64,000 nt of DNA. Source: Deltaproteobacteria bacterium UBA2409 (lineage in GTDB: Bacteria; Bdellovibrionota_C; UBA2361; DDRT01). The stretch is from positions 225,326 to 289,325 of the forward strand of contig DDRT01000020.1 in the NCBI GenBank assembly GCA_002343185.1. Direction: 5' to 3'. The position numbers and the translations under genes were made by a program. This document shows positions 40,749-49,585 of the stretch, piece after piece. The stretch's first letter is position 1. Every line of letters starts with the position of its first letter. The notes beneath the pieces were generated by a model. The model was not told the DNA's origin, made no database searches, and worked only from the letters and a program-made list of their open reading frames with translations.

Positions 40749-41999
40749 CTACGCCCTATTAATACCTCTTAGACTTAAAGCCTCCTGAAGATAATCAATA
40801 TGATACATATCTTCTGCAAAAAGGTGAGCGATAAATGTTCCCTTTGTTTCTAATAGATCAGTCATAAAAGGGAATACACAGTTTGTATCTATACCATCAA
40901 ACACAATTCCTTGAAGTCGGTATAGCAATTCATCAAAAGAACAGGGAGTGGTTGAGGCCTTGAAAAATTTCCATGCCTGAACCTCTGGAATAAATCGCTT
41001 AACACTTGACGTCAGTTCAATTCCAAAACTTGAGCCGGTAAGTCTTGCATTATTTTCGATCGGATATATCTCCTTTTCTCCAACTATATAGTCAATACCA
41101 GTAACTCCAATGTAGCCCCTCTCCTTCATTTTCTCAGCAATTAATCTTGAAGTAGATTTTATGTAGTCATAAACCCGAGAAGAGTAATACTGACCAGATA
41201 GATTTCCTGCCCATTTGAATCCTTGAAACTGTTGAGCGGTAATTCCGATAAAGTGAAGCTCATGATTGAGATCAATTAACCATTGAGCGTTAGGAGAGGA
41301 GATGACATTAAGAAGGGGTTCGATAAGAACAGCCTGGTCTTGATTCTCAATAAGCTTTTCGTAAAGATCCTGAATGTCTGGAGAGTCAGCAACAAAAAAA
41401 GATCTCGTATTGCTGTCTTGAGCTCCTCTAATTACAACTTTTCCATGGTTTGAAAGAAGTCTACTCACTATTTCAGCAAGGTTATCTTGATCAAAAGGAG
41501 ACTCAGGATTAACGTCATGATAATCGCCATCTAACATAGGGATTCCGAGCATTTTACACTCTTCTTTAAATTTAACTTTATCGAAAAATTGCAAAGTTAT
41601 TCCCTCATCGCATCCAAATAATTTGGTGCCTAAAACTTTTGCACACTCAGTTTCCTGCTCTGAGCAATAAAATGGAACAAATGTGTAATCTTTTGAGATA
41701 AGTTCTTTTACGGGACTAGGGTTAGATAAAATGAGTTCCGAAAGAATTTTTGGATCAGTTTTTTGATTATATGAAACGACTTTGTCCGTACTGAGACCGA
41801 ATGATCTTAGCCATTTATGATATTCGGTGTGAAGAGGGGCTGTAAGCACCACTACATCAGAGTCTTGTGCTAAAACAAGAGCTCTTGCTGTTTGGTAATG
41901 AATATCAGTGTCATATTCTATGGTTCTTTTACCCTTAGGCTGAGACAAAACATCAGTAGCGAAGATGCAAGATTCAGGTAGGAGTGAACGAATACTCAC
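40749..41999 (-). CDS. ATP-grasp ligase-like protein of unknown substrate
   Basis: The 416-residue protein has an N-terminal region of about 130 residues without a recognised motif. An ATP-grasp-type domain follows (DKVKFKEECKMLGIPMLDG; HGKVVIRGAQDSNTRSFFV; AVLIEPLLNVISSPNAQW; YIGVTGIDYIVGEKEIYPIENNARLTGSSFG), where the final ENNAR supplies metal-binding residues. Such enzymes join a carboxylate to an amine or thiol using ATP. Neighbours are agmatinase, arginine decarboxylase and an isoaspartyl-peptidase-like hydrolase. Substrates such as arginine, agmatine or a peptide are possible but unproven. Confidence 0.7.
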   Translation of the reverse strand: MSIRSLLPESCIFATDVLSQPKGKRTIEYDTDIHYQTARALVLAQDSDVVVLTAPLHTEYHKWLRSFGLSTDKVVSYNQKTDPKILSELILSNPSPVKELISKDYTFVPFYCSEQETECAKVLGTKLFGCDEGITLQFFDKVKFKEECKMLGIPMLDGDYHDVNPESPFDQDNLAEIVSRLLSNHGKVVIRGAQDSNTRSFFVADSPDIQDLYEKLIENQDQAVLIEPLLNVISSPNAQWLIDLNHELHFIGITAQQFQGFKWAGNLSGQYYSSRVYDYIKSTSRLIAEKMKERGYIGVTGIDYIVGEKEIYPIENNARLTGSSFGIELTSSVKRFIPEVQAWKFFKASTTPCSFDELLYRLQGIVFDGIDTNCVFPFMTDLLETKGTFIAHLFAEDMYHIDYLQEALSLRGINRA

Positions 42000-42057
42000 T
42001 AACAGATACTAGCATACAAATATTGAAACCCCTATAGATTTAGCTATTATCACTCAG

Positions 42058-43041
42058 ATGAAACCATTTCAGTTAATTATCCACGGTGGTGCAGGACAGC
42101 TGGCAGAGCCATATTTAATGAAGAAATTGCCAGTCTTAAAGGAATCACTTGATGCAGGTTGGAAAACATATTTAGAAGGGGGTACAGGAGAAGATGTAGT
42201 AGCTTCGGCTATTCAGGTGATGGAGGACTGCGAATATTTCAATGCAGGTTATGGTGGATATCCAAACGCCAACAAGATTGTTCTTCTTGATGCAGCAATG
42301 ATGAATGGTGATCGCGAGTATGTGGCCTTCATGAATATTAGAAGACTTAAGTATCCTATCCGGGTTGTTCGAGATTTTCTTAAAAATGAAAAGTCACTGA
42401 GTTCTGTGTGGACTCATGAATTAATGGAGTCGTTTGATTTTAAAAATGCAGAACTTAAAAAATGGTATGGCTGGGTTGAAAGGCACCAGGATCTACTTTC
42501 TCCATATGTAGAAGAACTTCTTTTCAAAAATCAAGGAGAGTTCTCGGTAGACACCGGATTTAGAACAGTTGGTGCATGTGCTTCAGATGAGAGTGGAGCA
42601 TTATTTGCAGGAATCTCAACCGGGGGGCCAAATCATAAAGTAAATGGAAGAATTGGTGATGCTGCTATGATTGGCCTTGGTCTTTATGCTGATAATGATC
42701 TTTGCGCTATGACGACAACTGGATATGGTGAGGCACTATTAGCCTGCTTTCCAACTGGATTTATTATTGGTCGTGTCAGAGACGAAGTAAGAAAGGATCC
42801 TGATTGCTTCTTAAAGGATTCAGCTTTGATGAAGAGGATAATTGACGAAGAGTTTCAGGAATTCGGTCAGAAGAAGATTAAACGAGGTGGTGGAATAATA
42901 TGTATTCCAAAAGGGGGAGAGCCTACATACGCCTTTAATACAAAGGCTATTCCAATAGGGATTAGAATAGGAACAAAAGATAAAATAATTAAGAACGAAG
43001 CTTATATCGACAGAAGAGATGGAGAGAAGAGTTGGTTGTAG
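42058..43041 (+). CDS. Isoaspartyl peptidase / plant-type asparaginase-like Ntn hydrolase
   Basis: This 327-residue protein belongs to the threonine-type Ntn-hydrolase family. It has the opening IIHGGAG, GEDVVASAIQVMEDCEYFNAGYGGYPN, the self-cleavage site before Thr170 (DTGFRT-VGACASDESG) and AGISTGGPNHKVNGRIGDAAMIG. Thr170 becomes the N-terminal nucleophile after autoproteolysis. Family members cleave isoaspartyl dipeptides, asparagine or aspartylglucosamine. It diverges from the ATP-grasp gene 58 bp away. The precise substrate is open. Confidence 0.85.
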   Translation: MKPFQLIIHGGAGQLAEPYLMKKLPVLKESLDAGWKTYLEGGTGEDVVASAIQVMEDCEYFNAGYGGYPNANKIVLLDAAMMNGDREYVAFMNIRRLKYPIRVVRDFLKNEKSLSSVWTHELMESFDFKNAELKKWYGWVERHQDLLSPYVEELLFKNQGEFSVDTGFRTVGACASDESGALFAGISTGGPNHKVNGRIGDAAMIGLGLYADNDLCAMTTTGYGEALLACFPTGFIIGRVRDEVRKDPDCFLKDSALMKRIIDEEFQEFGQKKIKRGGGIICIPKGGEPTYAFNTKAIPIGIRIGTKDKIIKNEAYIDRRDGEKSWL

Positions 43042-43055
43042 TAACTAAGAATAAT

Positions 43056-43104
43056 CTGGGGGTCAGGCCGGAAGGCCTGACCCACAAGTAGCCTGACCCC
43101 CAAA
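43056..43104. repeat. Palindromic intergenic repeat (degenerate copy)
   Basis: CTGGGGGTCAGGCC-GGAA-GGCCTGACCCACAAGTA is a near copy of the perfect palindrome at 34532, with one C-to-A change in the right arm, and is followed by an extra GCCTGACCCCCAA half. It fills the short space between the Ntn hydrolase stop and the convergent methyltransferase. Confidence 0.7.
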
Positions 43105-43105
43105 C

Positions 43106-44014
43106 TCACCCCACCCGCCTTAACCAAATCGAGCCACTTCCAGTTCCAAGTGGATCGTTTAGAAATATTTGGGGAAGAATTTCTGGGTGATGTCGGTAAA
43201 GATATCCTACTGAGGCTAGAACAGAGAATGAATTGTTAAACATTAAAAATGCTTGAAGTAAATATGATTCAGTCCAAAACATTCTAAACTTTGGATTGGT
43301 GAAATATATCTCACCATACTCACTAGGCATTGGAATATCATGAAAATGAATTATTACCCCCTTTTTTAGTACAGGAAGAACATCCAGTATTAAATAATTA
43401 ACATCCCCACCAATCCTTACACAGTGACTTGAATCGATAAAAAGAATATCTCCTGACTCAAGCTGCTCAAAAAAGCTTTCTGGAACCTCTTCAACCCGGT
43501 TTATGTTTAAGTTGGCTTTGAGTCTTTTAACGGTCTCTCCAGGATAAGGATCAATTATAGAATACTCACATTGCGTGTCAGTGTTAAGTTTAATCGCAGA
43601 GCTAATAATCCTTGAAGAAAAGCCTGAACCTACTTCAATAATTTTTTTCGGGGCGAAATACCTGATCATATAGTGTAAGAGAGAGGCACATTGAAATCCA
43701 AAGCTGTTATTTCTAAGGTAAAAATCATCTGGGTTAGAGGTTGGATCTAAAGGCCATTTGCATTCATGACCAAAAAGCGCAGCCATCTCTTTTAGTAAAG
43801 CAATTTGCGAGTCGGGATTCATATTAATTCCTCTTAGAGGAGAAACTCGATCCCAAACTTTTCTGGATCTTAGATCATTCAGATCAGGAATAGGTTGATA
43901 AAAGTGAACAGGTACAGGTAAACATCCCTCTTCAAGACATAAGTCTGTTCCATTGCCCGTTTCCGCCATCCACTTCACAACTTTTGCAATCTGCTTGAGA
44001 TCTTCTTCATTCAT
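43106..44014 (-). CDS. Class I SAM-dependent methyltransferase
   Basis: The 302-residue protein has a Rossmann methyltransferase core: motif I KIIEVGSGFSSRIISSAI, an acidic YSIIDPYPGE, and GDILFIDSSHCVRIGGDVNYLILDVLPVLKKGVIIHFHDI. The IDSSH and FHDI segments resemble the Methyltransf_24 group, which often modifies sugars or small molecules. The N-terminal 85 residues are unassigned. It overlaps the upstream acetoacetyl-CoA synthetase gene by 8 bp. The substrate cannot be inferred. Confidence 0.8.
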   Translation of the reverse strand: MNEEDLKQIAKVVKWMAETGNGTDLCLEEGCLPVPVHFYQPIPDLNDLRSRKVWDRVSPLRGINMNPDSQIALLKEMAALFGHECKWPLDPTSNPDDFYLRNNSFGFQCASLLHYMIRYFAPKKIIEVGSGFSSRIISSAIKLNTDTQCEYSIIDPYPGETVKRLKANLNINRVEEVPESFFEQLESGDILFIDSSHCVRIGGDVNYLILDVLPVLKKGVIIHFHDIPMPSEYGEIYFTNPKFRMFWTESYLLQAFLMFNNSFSVLASVGYLYRHHPEILPQIFLNDPLGTGSGSIWLRRVG

Positions 44015-45899
44015 ATTCTAATTCCTTAATATCTTTGAAATGTACTAGTGTATCGGGGTTCAGAATAGCTTCTAAGTTTTTAACCTCTTCTCCATGAACA
44101 GTAGATCGGATAGCCAGCTCTACAATTTTTCCACTTCTGGTGCGAGGAATCTCTGGTACTTGAATGATTTTTTTAGGGACATGGAAAGGTGAACACTTGT
44201 CTCTGATAGTTGAAGAAATTTTTGATTTAAGCTCGACTGTTAGTTTTTCATTTAAAACCACAAACAGCACTATCCTGATATCGTCCTTCCAATTTTGCCC
44301 TATGGCTACACATTCAAGCACCTCAGGAATAGACTCCACAGCAGAGTAGATCTCAGCAGTTCCAATTCTAACACCACCAGGATTTAATGTTGCATCTGAT
44401 CTGCCATAGAAGATCATGCCTCCATGCTTATTCAAAAGAACATAATCTCCGTGACACCAAACCTCATTATATTTTTGAAAATATGCCTTTTTATACTTTG
44501 AATAACTTGGGTCATTTACAAATCCGACTGGTTGATTAGGAAAAGGAGCTTTGCAAACGAGCTCACCCTTTTCTCCAATAACTTCCCTTCCTTCCTCATC
44601 AAAAACTGCAACAGCAAGCCCTAAGCTTCTTGTTTGAAGCTCCCCGCTGTAAACAGGAAGAAGGGGAGAGCCAAGTGCAAAGCATCCTAAGATATCTGTT
44701 CCACCCGAAATAGATGATAGCTGAAGATCTCCCTTTATCTCTCTATAAACAAACTCGAAACTTTCTTCACTGAGAGGTGAGCCTGTTGAGAGTACAGTCT
44801 TTAAGTTTTCTAAGTTGAATTTTTTCGGCCTTATCCCTTCTTTCTCGATCAACGAGAGATACTTTGCATTTGTTCCAAAAATCTCAATCTTTTCTTCCTC
44901 TGCAATTTTCCAGAGTATAGTTCCTTCCATTTCAAGAGGTGAGCCGTCATAGAGAACTATAGTTGCTCCACAGGATAGTGATGCAACTAACCAGTTCCAC
45001 ATCATCCACCCACATGTTGTTTGATAGAAGATCTTTGTTTTTGGAGTGACATTCGTGTGAATCATCAGCTCTTTTTTTGCTTCAATTAGGTGTCCACCAG
45101 CTCCATGAATTATGCCTTTTGGAATTCCAGTCGTTCCAGAGGAGAATAGGACATATAGTGGATGGTTAAACGGAAAGTGCTCGAAAGTTGGCGCAGCAAA
45201 CTGTCTTAGAGCTTCCTCGAAATTTGTACCGAAAATTAAATCTTCTTCAATAAACTTTACTATAAGAGTTTGGGCTCCAAGAGATTCAGAGATCTCTTTT
45301 GTTTTCTCCTGAATAGAGATTGGCTTCTTCTTCCAGTAGTAACCGTTAGAAGAAATAAAAACTTTAGGGTTCAACTGTTTAAACCGGTCTAATATTCCTT
45401 TGACTCCAAAGTCGGGAGAGCAGGACGAAAATGTGGCTCCTATTGAAGAAGCAGCAAGCATCGAGATTACAGTCTCTGGAATATTTGGTAAGCAAGCTGC
45501 AACTACATCACCTTGCTTGATACCCAGATCTTTAAAATACTTTGCAAGGGATCCTACTTTTTTCTTTAGATCGCCATAGCTTAGTGATCGAGAATTTAAA
45601 AACTCATCCCTAAAAATAATTGCGGTCTTATCGTCACTTTGCCATAGAAGATTTTCGGCAAAGTTTATTTTTGCTTCAGGGAAAAACTTTGTTTCTATAA
45701 ACCTTGAACCAGATCTTACAGGCTCATTGTATTGACCTATAATGTTTGTGAAGCTCCATACAAGCCGCCAAAAAGCATCAGATTCTTTAACAGACCATTC
45801 ATATAGCTCGTGAAAGTCTCGCTTATTTGAAAGTGCTAAAAATTTAGCTGCAAGCGAGCTGTTGCTGTCTATAGATTTATTCTTTAATAACTTACTCAA
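44007..45899 (-). CDS. Acetoacetyl-CoA synthetase (acyl-adenylate-forming)
   Basis: The 630-residue protein is an ANL-superfamily ligase. The ATP-binding motif LYVLFSSGTTGIPKGIIHG, the TCGWMMWNWLVASLSCGAT segment, GGTDILGCFALGSP and YGRSDATLNPGGVRIGTAEIY are diagnostic. PRTRSGKIVELAIR at the C-terminus contains the catalytic, acetylatable lysine. The N-terminal ACAS_N-like region (ELYEWSVKESDAFWRLVWSFTN) and GSRFIETKFFPEAKINFAENLL fit acetoacetate-CoA ligases. It would activate acetoacetate for lipid synthesis or catabolism. Confidence 0.88.
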   Translation of the reverse strand: MSKLLKNKSIDSNSSLAAKFLALSNKRDFHELYEWSVKESDAFWRLVWSFTNIIGQYNEPVRSGSRFIETKFFPEAKINFAENLLWQSDDKTAIIFRDEFLNSRSLSYGDLKKKVGSLAKYFKDLGIKQGDVVAACLPNIPETVISMLAASSIGATFSSCSPDFGVKGILDRFKQLNPKVFISSNGYYWKKKPISIQEKTKEISESLGAQTLIVKFIEEDLIFGTNFEEALRQFAAPTFEHFPFNHPLYVLFSSGTTGIPKGIIHGAGGHLIEAKKELMIHTNVTPKTKIFYQTTCGWMMWNWLVASLSCGATIVLYDGSPLEMEGTILWKIAEEEKIEIFGTNAKYLSLIEKEGIRPKKFNLENLKTVLSTGSPLSEESFEFVYREIKGDLQLSSISGGTDILGCFALGSPLLPVYSGELQTRSLGLAVAVFDEEGREVIGEKGELVCKAPFPNQPVGFVNDPSYSKYKKAYFQKYNEVWCHGDYVLLNKHGGMIFYGRSDATLNPGGVRIGTAEIYSAVESIPEVLECVAIGQNWKDDIRIVLFVVLNEKLTVELKSKISSTIRDKCSPFHVPKKIIQVPEIPRTRSGKIVELAIRSTVHGEEVKNLEAILNPDTLVHFKDIKELEYE

Positions 45900-45956
45900 C
45901 TATTTTCTCCAAAAAATACGAGAAGATATCTTCCAATAAGCTCAATTTCACGATAC

Positions 45957-46664
45957 TTGATAGGGGTTTGTATAGTTGGTTTTAACGTGTTCAGAAATTT
46001 TTTCTATTATATAGTCATTTTAGTTAGTTTAGGAGCCTCCTGTCTCTTTGCTCAGACTCCTGAGCATTACAAGGAGACCGAAAAGCTTCCTCTTAGTGAG
46101 ATCGATGCCTATCCAGACTACCCTGTAGCTGGGAAAAGAGCTGGGGTGTGGAACAATGGTCAGGCAGCTTTTTGGGATCTTGATATAATTGATTACTTTA
46201 GGCTTTTCGGCGCCCCAGAACGCGCAAGAGGGTACAAGCCTGAACAACCGATCAAATTTTCCCACGTAGTTCACGTTCAAAAAAACAGAGTGGACTGTAC
46301 ATATTGCCACTGGAACGTATCAAAAAGCTCATATGCAGCTATTCCTTCAGTAGAAACATGTATGGGCTGCCACTCTCAGGTGAAGGCAGCCGATAAGCCA
46401 GAGTGGGCAGCTGAGATAGAAAAGCTAACTGAGTATTTTAACAAGGGGGAACAGATCCCATGGGTTAAAGTGCATGTAATGCCAGCTTATGTTCGTTTTA
46501 ATCATAAAAGGCACGTAAAAGCCGGAGTAGCCTGTCATGAGTGTCATGGTCAGGTTGGTGAGATGCCAGTAGTTGAGAGAGTCAGTTCAATGAAGATGGG
46601 ATGGTGCATTGATTGCCACAGGGCTCGTGGCGCAAGTATCGATTGTTATACTTGTCACTATTAG
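45957..46664 (+). CDS. actA: Alternative Complex III subunit ActA, pentahaem cytochrome c
   Basis: Five CxxCH haem-binding motifs (CTYCH, CMGCH, CHECH, CIDCH, CYTCH) lie in the C-terminal two thirds, the pattern of ActA. This subunit passes electrons within the membrane-bound quinol:electron-acceptor oxidoreductase. The N-terminus has one hydrophobic signal or anchor segment (FFYYIVILVSLGASCLFAQ). The start is uncertain: TTG at 45957 gives the longest frame, while GTG at 45987 would give a compact signal peptide; neither has a strong ribosome site. It heads actABCDEF. Confidence 0.9.
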   Translation: MIGVCIVGFNVFRNFFYYIVILVSLGASCLFAQTPEHYKETEKLPLSEIDAYPDYPVAGKRAGVWNNGQAAFWDLDIIDYFRLFGAPERARGYKPEQPIKFSHVVHVQKNRVDCTYCHWNVSKSSYAAIPSVETCMGCHSQVKAADKPEWAAEIEKLTEYFNKGEQIPWVKVHVMPAYVRFNHKRHVKAGVACHECHGQVGEMPVVERVSSMKMGWCIDCHRARGASIDCYTCHY

Positions 46665-46673
46665 GGTTTATAT

Positions 46674-49580
46674 ATGAGCGATTTAGTTAAAATAGGTCAA
46701 TCAAGAAGAAACTTTCTAAAAGTTCTTGGTGTTTCAACAGTGGCTGCTGGATGTGCGGATCCTCAAAAAGAAATTATCTCTCCTCACTTCAAAGAGTCAT
46801 CAAATCAGATCCCTGGAAACGCTGTTTGGTACAACTCAACATGTGGCGAGTGTAGATCACATTGCGGGATCACTGTAAGAACCAGAGAGGGCAGAGCAGT
46901 TAAAATTGAAGGCAACCCAGATCATCCTACAAACAAAGGTGGACTGTGTGGGTTAGGTCAGTCAGCTCTTCAAGCATTGTACGATCCAGATCGAATTAGG
47001 GAGCCCCTACTAAGAACAGATGGAACTGATTCGATGGGTAATCCAAAGGTAATTTGGAAGCCAGTATCCTGGAAAGAAGCTTTAAATAAAGTTGCTTCTG
47101 CAATGGTTGAACCTGGCAAGAAGCGATATTTCTTCACCGGAGAGACCTCTGGAAGCTTAGATTCCCTTCTTAATGACTTTGTTAAAAGTTTAAATATGAA
47201 AAGGGTTACATATGACCCGATGGAAGCTGTTGAATTAGCGGAAAGCTCAGAGCTTGTTTACGGAACTTACGGCATTCCAAGATTTAGATTTGACAAGGCC
47301 GATTTAATCGTGAGCTTTGGAGCAGATTTTCTTGAAACATGGATCTCACCTACTGAGTTTGCACGTGATTGGGCCACAAGAAGAAAGGAATCAAAGCCCC
47401 CGATGCACTTTCAGATTGAGCCAAGGCTCTCATTGACTGGGGCTAAAGCTGATAAGTGGATCTCTGTAAAACCAGGAACTGAGAGTTTATTTGCAGCAGC
47501 AGTGTTAAAAAGATTAACTCATAAGGCCGATTCTGAGTTAGCGCCAAAGCTTGAAAAATTAACTAATAAAATAGATTTCAATAAAGTCGCAAAAGAATGT
47601 GATATATCTGTTTCGCATATTTATACAGTTGCTTCAAAGCTTCTTGAAACAAAAGAAAGCATAGTTGTTGCAGGTGGTGCTCCTGGGAGAAGTGAATATG
47701 GTAAGTCACTTCAGGTAATCGTTGCATTTATTAACTTAGTATTAGGAAATGTTGGTCGTTCTGTTATTCCAAGTAGCGTAAGAAGGCCTGCAACATCATT
47801 GCTCGAAGTTTCAAAGTCAATTGAAGAAATTAATAAGGGTGGGGTTGGAGTTGTGATGTTCCACGGAACTAATCCAAACTTCGCTCTTCCATCTGCTTAT
47901 GGAATTAAACTTGCTCTTGAAAAGGTAAAACCTGGTCTCGTTGTGAGTTTCTCTTCTATAATGGATGAGACAACTGCGCTTGCAGATGTCATTCTTCCTG
48001 TCCATCACTCACTTGAAGACTGGGGAGATTCTGATATTCCTTCTGGTGGACGGTCTCTTACCCAACCAACGATGAACCCAATATTCTCGACTAAGTCATT
48101 TGGCGATCTTTTGATCATACTTGCGAATGGAGTCGATAAAAAAGAGGTTGCAGGAGGAAAAGAAACTTTCAAAGATTACATACAAGCTAGATGGAATGTT
48201 AGTGCTAGCGATTGGAGAAAGTTCGTTGAAGCAGGTGGTGAGTTCAAGAACACTGATCAAAGTCTAACTATTACAACCGATGCCAAGGCATTTAATATCA
48301 AACTCCCAGAAAAGCATGGAGATGAATTAACAGTTCTCCCATTTTTCTCCGTTAAATCATTTGATGGTAGAGCTGCAAATAGGGCATGGCTTCAAGAGAT
48401 CCCCGATCCGTTATCTCTAGTTGTTTGGGATAGCTGGGCGGAGATTCATCCTTTGACCGCAAAAAAACTCTCATTAAAAACTGGACAGATTGCAAAAATC
48501 GGCAACAGATTTGGGGAGCTCAATATCCCAGTTGTTGTGACTGAACAGGTTAAAGATGGGGTAATTGCTGTACCGATAGGACAAGGTCATGAAGAGTACG
48601 GAAGATTTGCAAAGGTTGTTAAAGGAGGAAATGTTTACAACCTTCTTTCCCCTGCAAAAAATGGCTCAAGATATCTGCCCTTAACAAATGCAGCCGTTTC
48701 TGTTGATTTGTCTCCAAGAAGAGACAAGTTTGTTCAATCTCAAATTACTGAAGACCAGATGGGGAGGAAGATTGCTAAAACTAAGTTCCTAAATCCTGAT
48801 GGTTCAAAATGGGTAAATAAAGCAGCAAAGCCTTACCATCCTCACCCCGAAGCCGCGCAATTATACGAACAACGAAAGCATCCCCTTTATCAATGGGGAA
48901 TGACAGTGGATCTAGCAGCGTGCACGGGATGCTCCGCCTGTGTTGTGGCTTGCTACGCTGAGAATAATATCCCTGTTGTTGGAAAAGATGTTGCTTATCA
49001 AGGTCGCGAGATGTCCTGGATCTCGATTCATAAATATGTTGAGGGTACTGGAGAGGAGCTGACTGTAAGCCTACAGCCAATGATGTGTCAGCACTGTCAA
49101 AATGCACCTTGTGAACCCGTGTGTCCCGTTTATGCGACTTACCACAATGAAGATGGAATTAATGCAATGGTATATAACCGTTGCGTTGGTACAAGGTATT
49201 GCTCCAATAACTGTACCTATAAGGTCAGAAGATTTAACTGGTTTGAGTTTGATATTCCTGAAACATACCAATGGCAGTTAAATCCTGATGTTACTCGCAG
49301 AACAGTTGGTGTGATGGAAAAATGCACATTCTGTGTGCAAAGAATTAACGAAGCTAAAGATAAGGCAAAAGATGAAGGCCGAAAAGTTAAAGATGGAGAG
49401 GTAAAACCAGCCTGTGTACAAAGCTGTCCTACTCAGGCTTTAACTTTTGGTAATCTTCTTGATAAAGATAGTGCTGTTAGTAAGAGCTCTGGCGAAAAGC
49501 GTGCTTACAAAGTGCTTGATACATACATCAACACTCAGCCTTCAGTTAGTTATCTAGAGAATCATAAGTACAAGGTCTAA
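46674..49580 (+). CDS. actB: Alternative Complex III subunit ActB, fused molybdopterin-like and iron-sulfur protein
   Basis: The 968-residue protein joins two parts. The N-terminal three quarters resemble a molybdopterin oxidoreductase: Tat-like SRRNFLKVLGVSTVAAGC at the start, STCGECRSHCGITVRTREGRAVKIEGNPDHP, and later molybdopterin-fold segments. The C-terminal quarter is a four-cluster ferredoxin-like domain: CTGCSACVVACYAENN, CQHCQNAPCEPVCPVYAT, CTFCVQRINEA, ACVQSCPTQALTFG. In characterised complexes ActB holds iron-sulfur clusters but no molybdenum cofactor. It follows actA by 9 bp and precedes actC by 5 bp. Confidence 0.93.
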   Translation: MSDLVKIGQSRRNFLKVLGVSTVAAGCADPQKEIISPHFKESSNQIPGNAVWYNSTCGECRSHCGITVRTREGRAVKIEGNPDHPTNKGGLCGLGQSALQALYDPDRIREPLLRTDGTDSMGNPKVIWKPVSWKEALNKVASAMVEPGKKRYFFTGETSGSLDSLLNDFVKSLNMKRVTYDPMEAVELAESSELVYGTYGIPRFRFDKADLIVSFGADFLETWISPTEFARDWATRRKESKPPMHFQIEPRLSLTGAKADKWISVKPGTESLFAAAVLKRLTHKADSELAPKLEKLTNKIDFNKVAKECDISVSHIYTVASKLLETKESIVVAGGAPGRSEYGKSLQVIVAFINLVLGNVGRSVIPSSVRRPATSLLEVSKSIEEINKGGVGVVMFHGTNPNFALPSAYGIKLALEKVKPGLVVSFSSIMDETTALADVILPVHHSLEDWGDSDIPSGGRSLTQPTMNPIFSTKSFGDLLIILANGVDKKEVAGGKETFKDYIQARWNVSASDWRKFVEAGGEFKNTDQSLTITTDAKAFNIKLPEKHGDELTVLPFFSVKSFDGRAANRAWLQEIPDPLSLVVWDSWAEIHPLTAKKLSLKTGQIAKIGNRFGELNIPVVVTEQVKDGVIAVPIGQGHEEYGRFAKVVKGGNVYNLLSPAKNGSRYLPLTNAAVSVDLSPRRDKFVQSQITEDQMGRKIAKTKFLNPDGSKWVNKAAKPYHPHPEAAQLYEQRKHPLYQWGMTVDLAACTGCSACVVACYAENNIPVVGKDVAYQGREMSWISIHKYVEGTGEELTVSLQPMMCQHCQNAPCEPVCPVYATYHNEDGINAMVYNRCVGTRYCSNNCTYKVRRFNWFEFDIPETYQWQLNPDVTRRTVGVMEKCTFCVQRINEAKDKAKDEGRKVKDGEVKPACVQSCPTQALTFGNLLDKDSAVSKSSGEKRAYKVLDTYINTQPSVSYLENHKYKV

Positions 49581-49585
49581 GTGGT

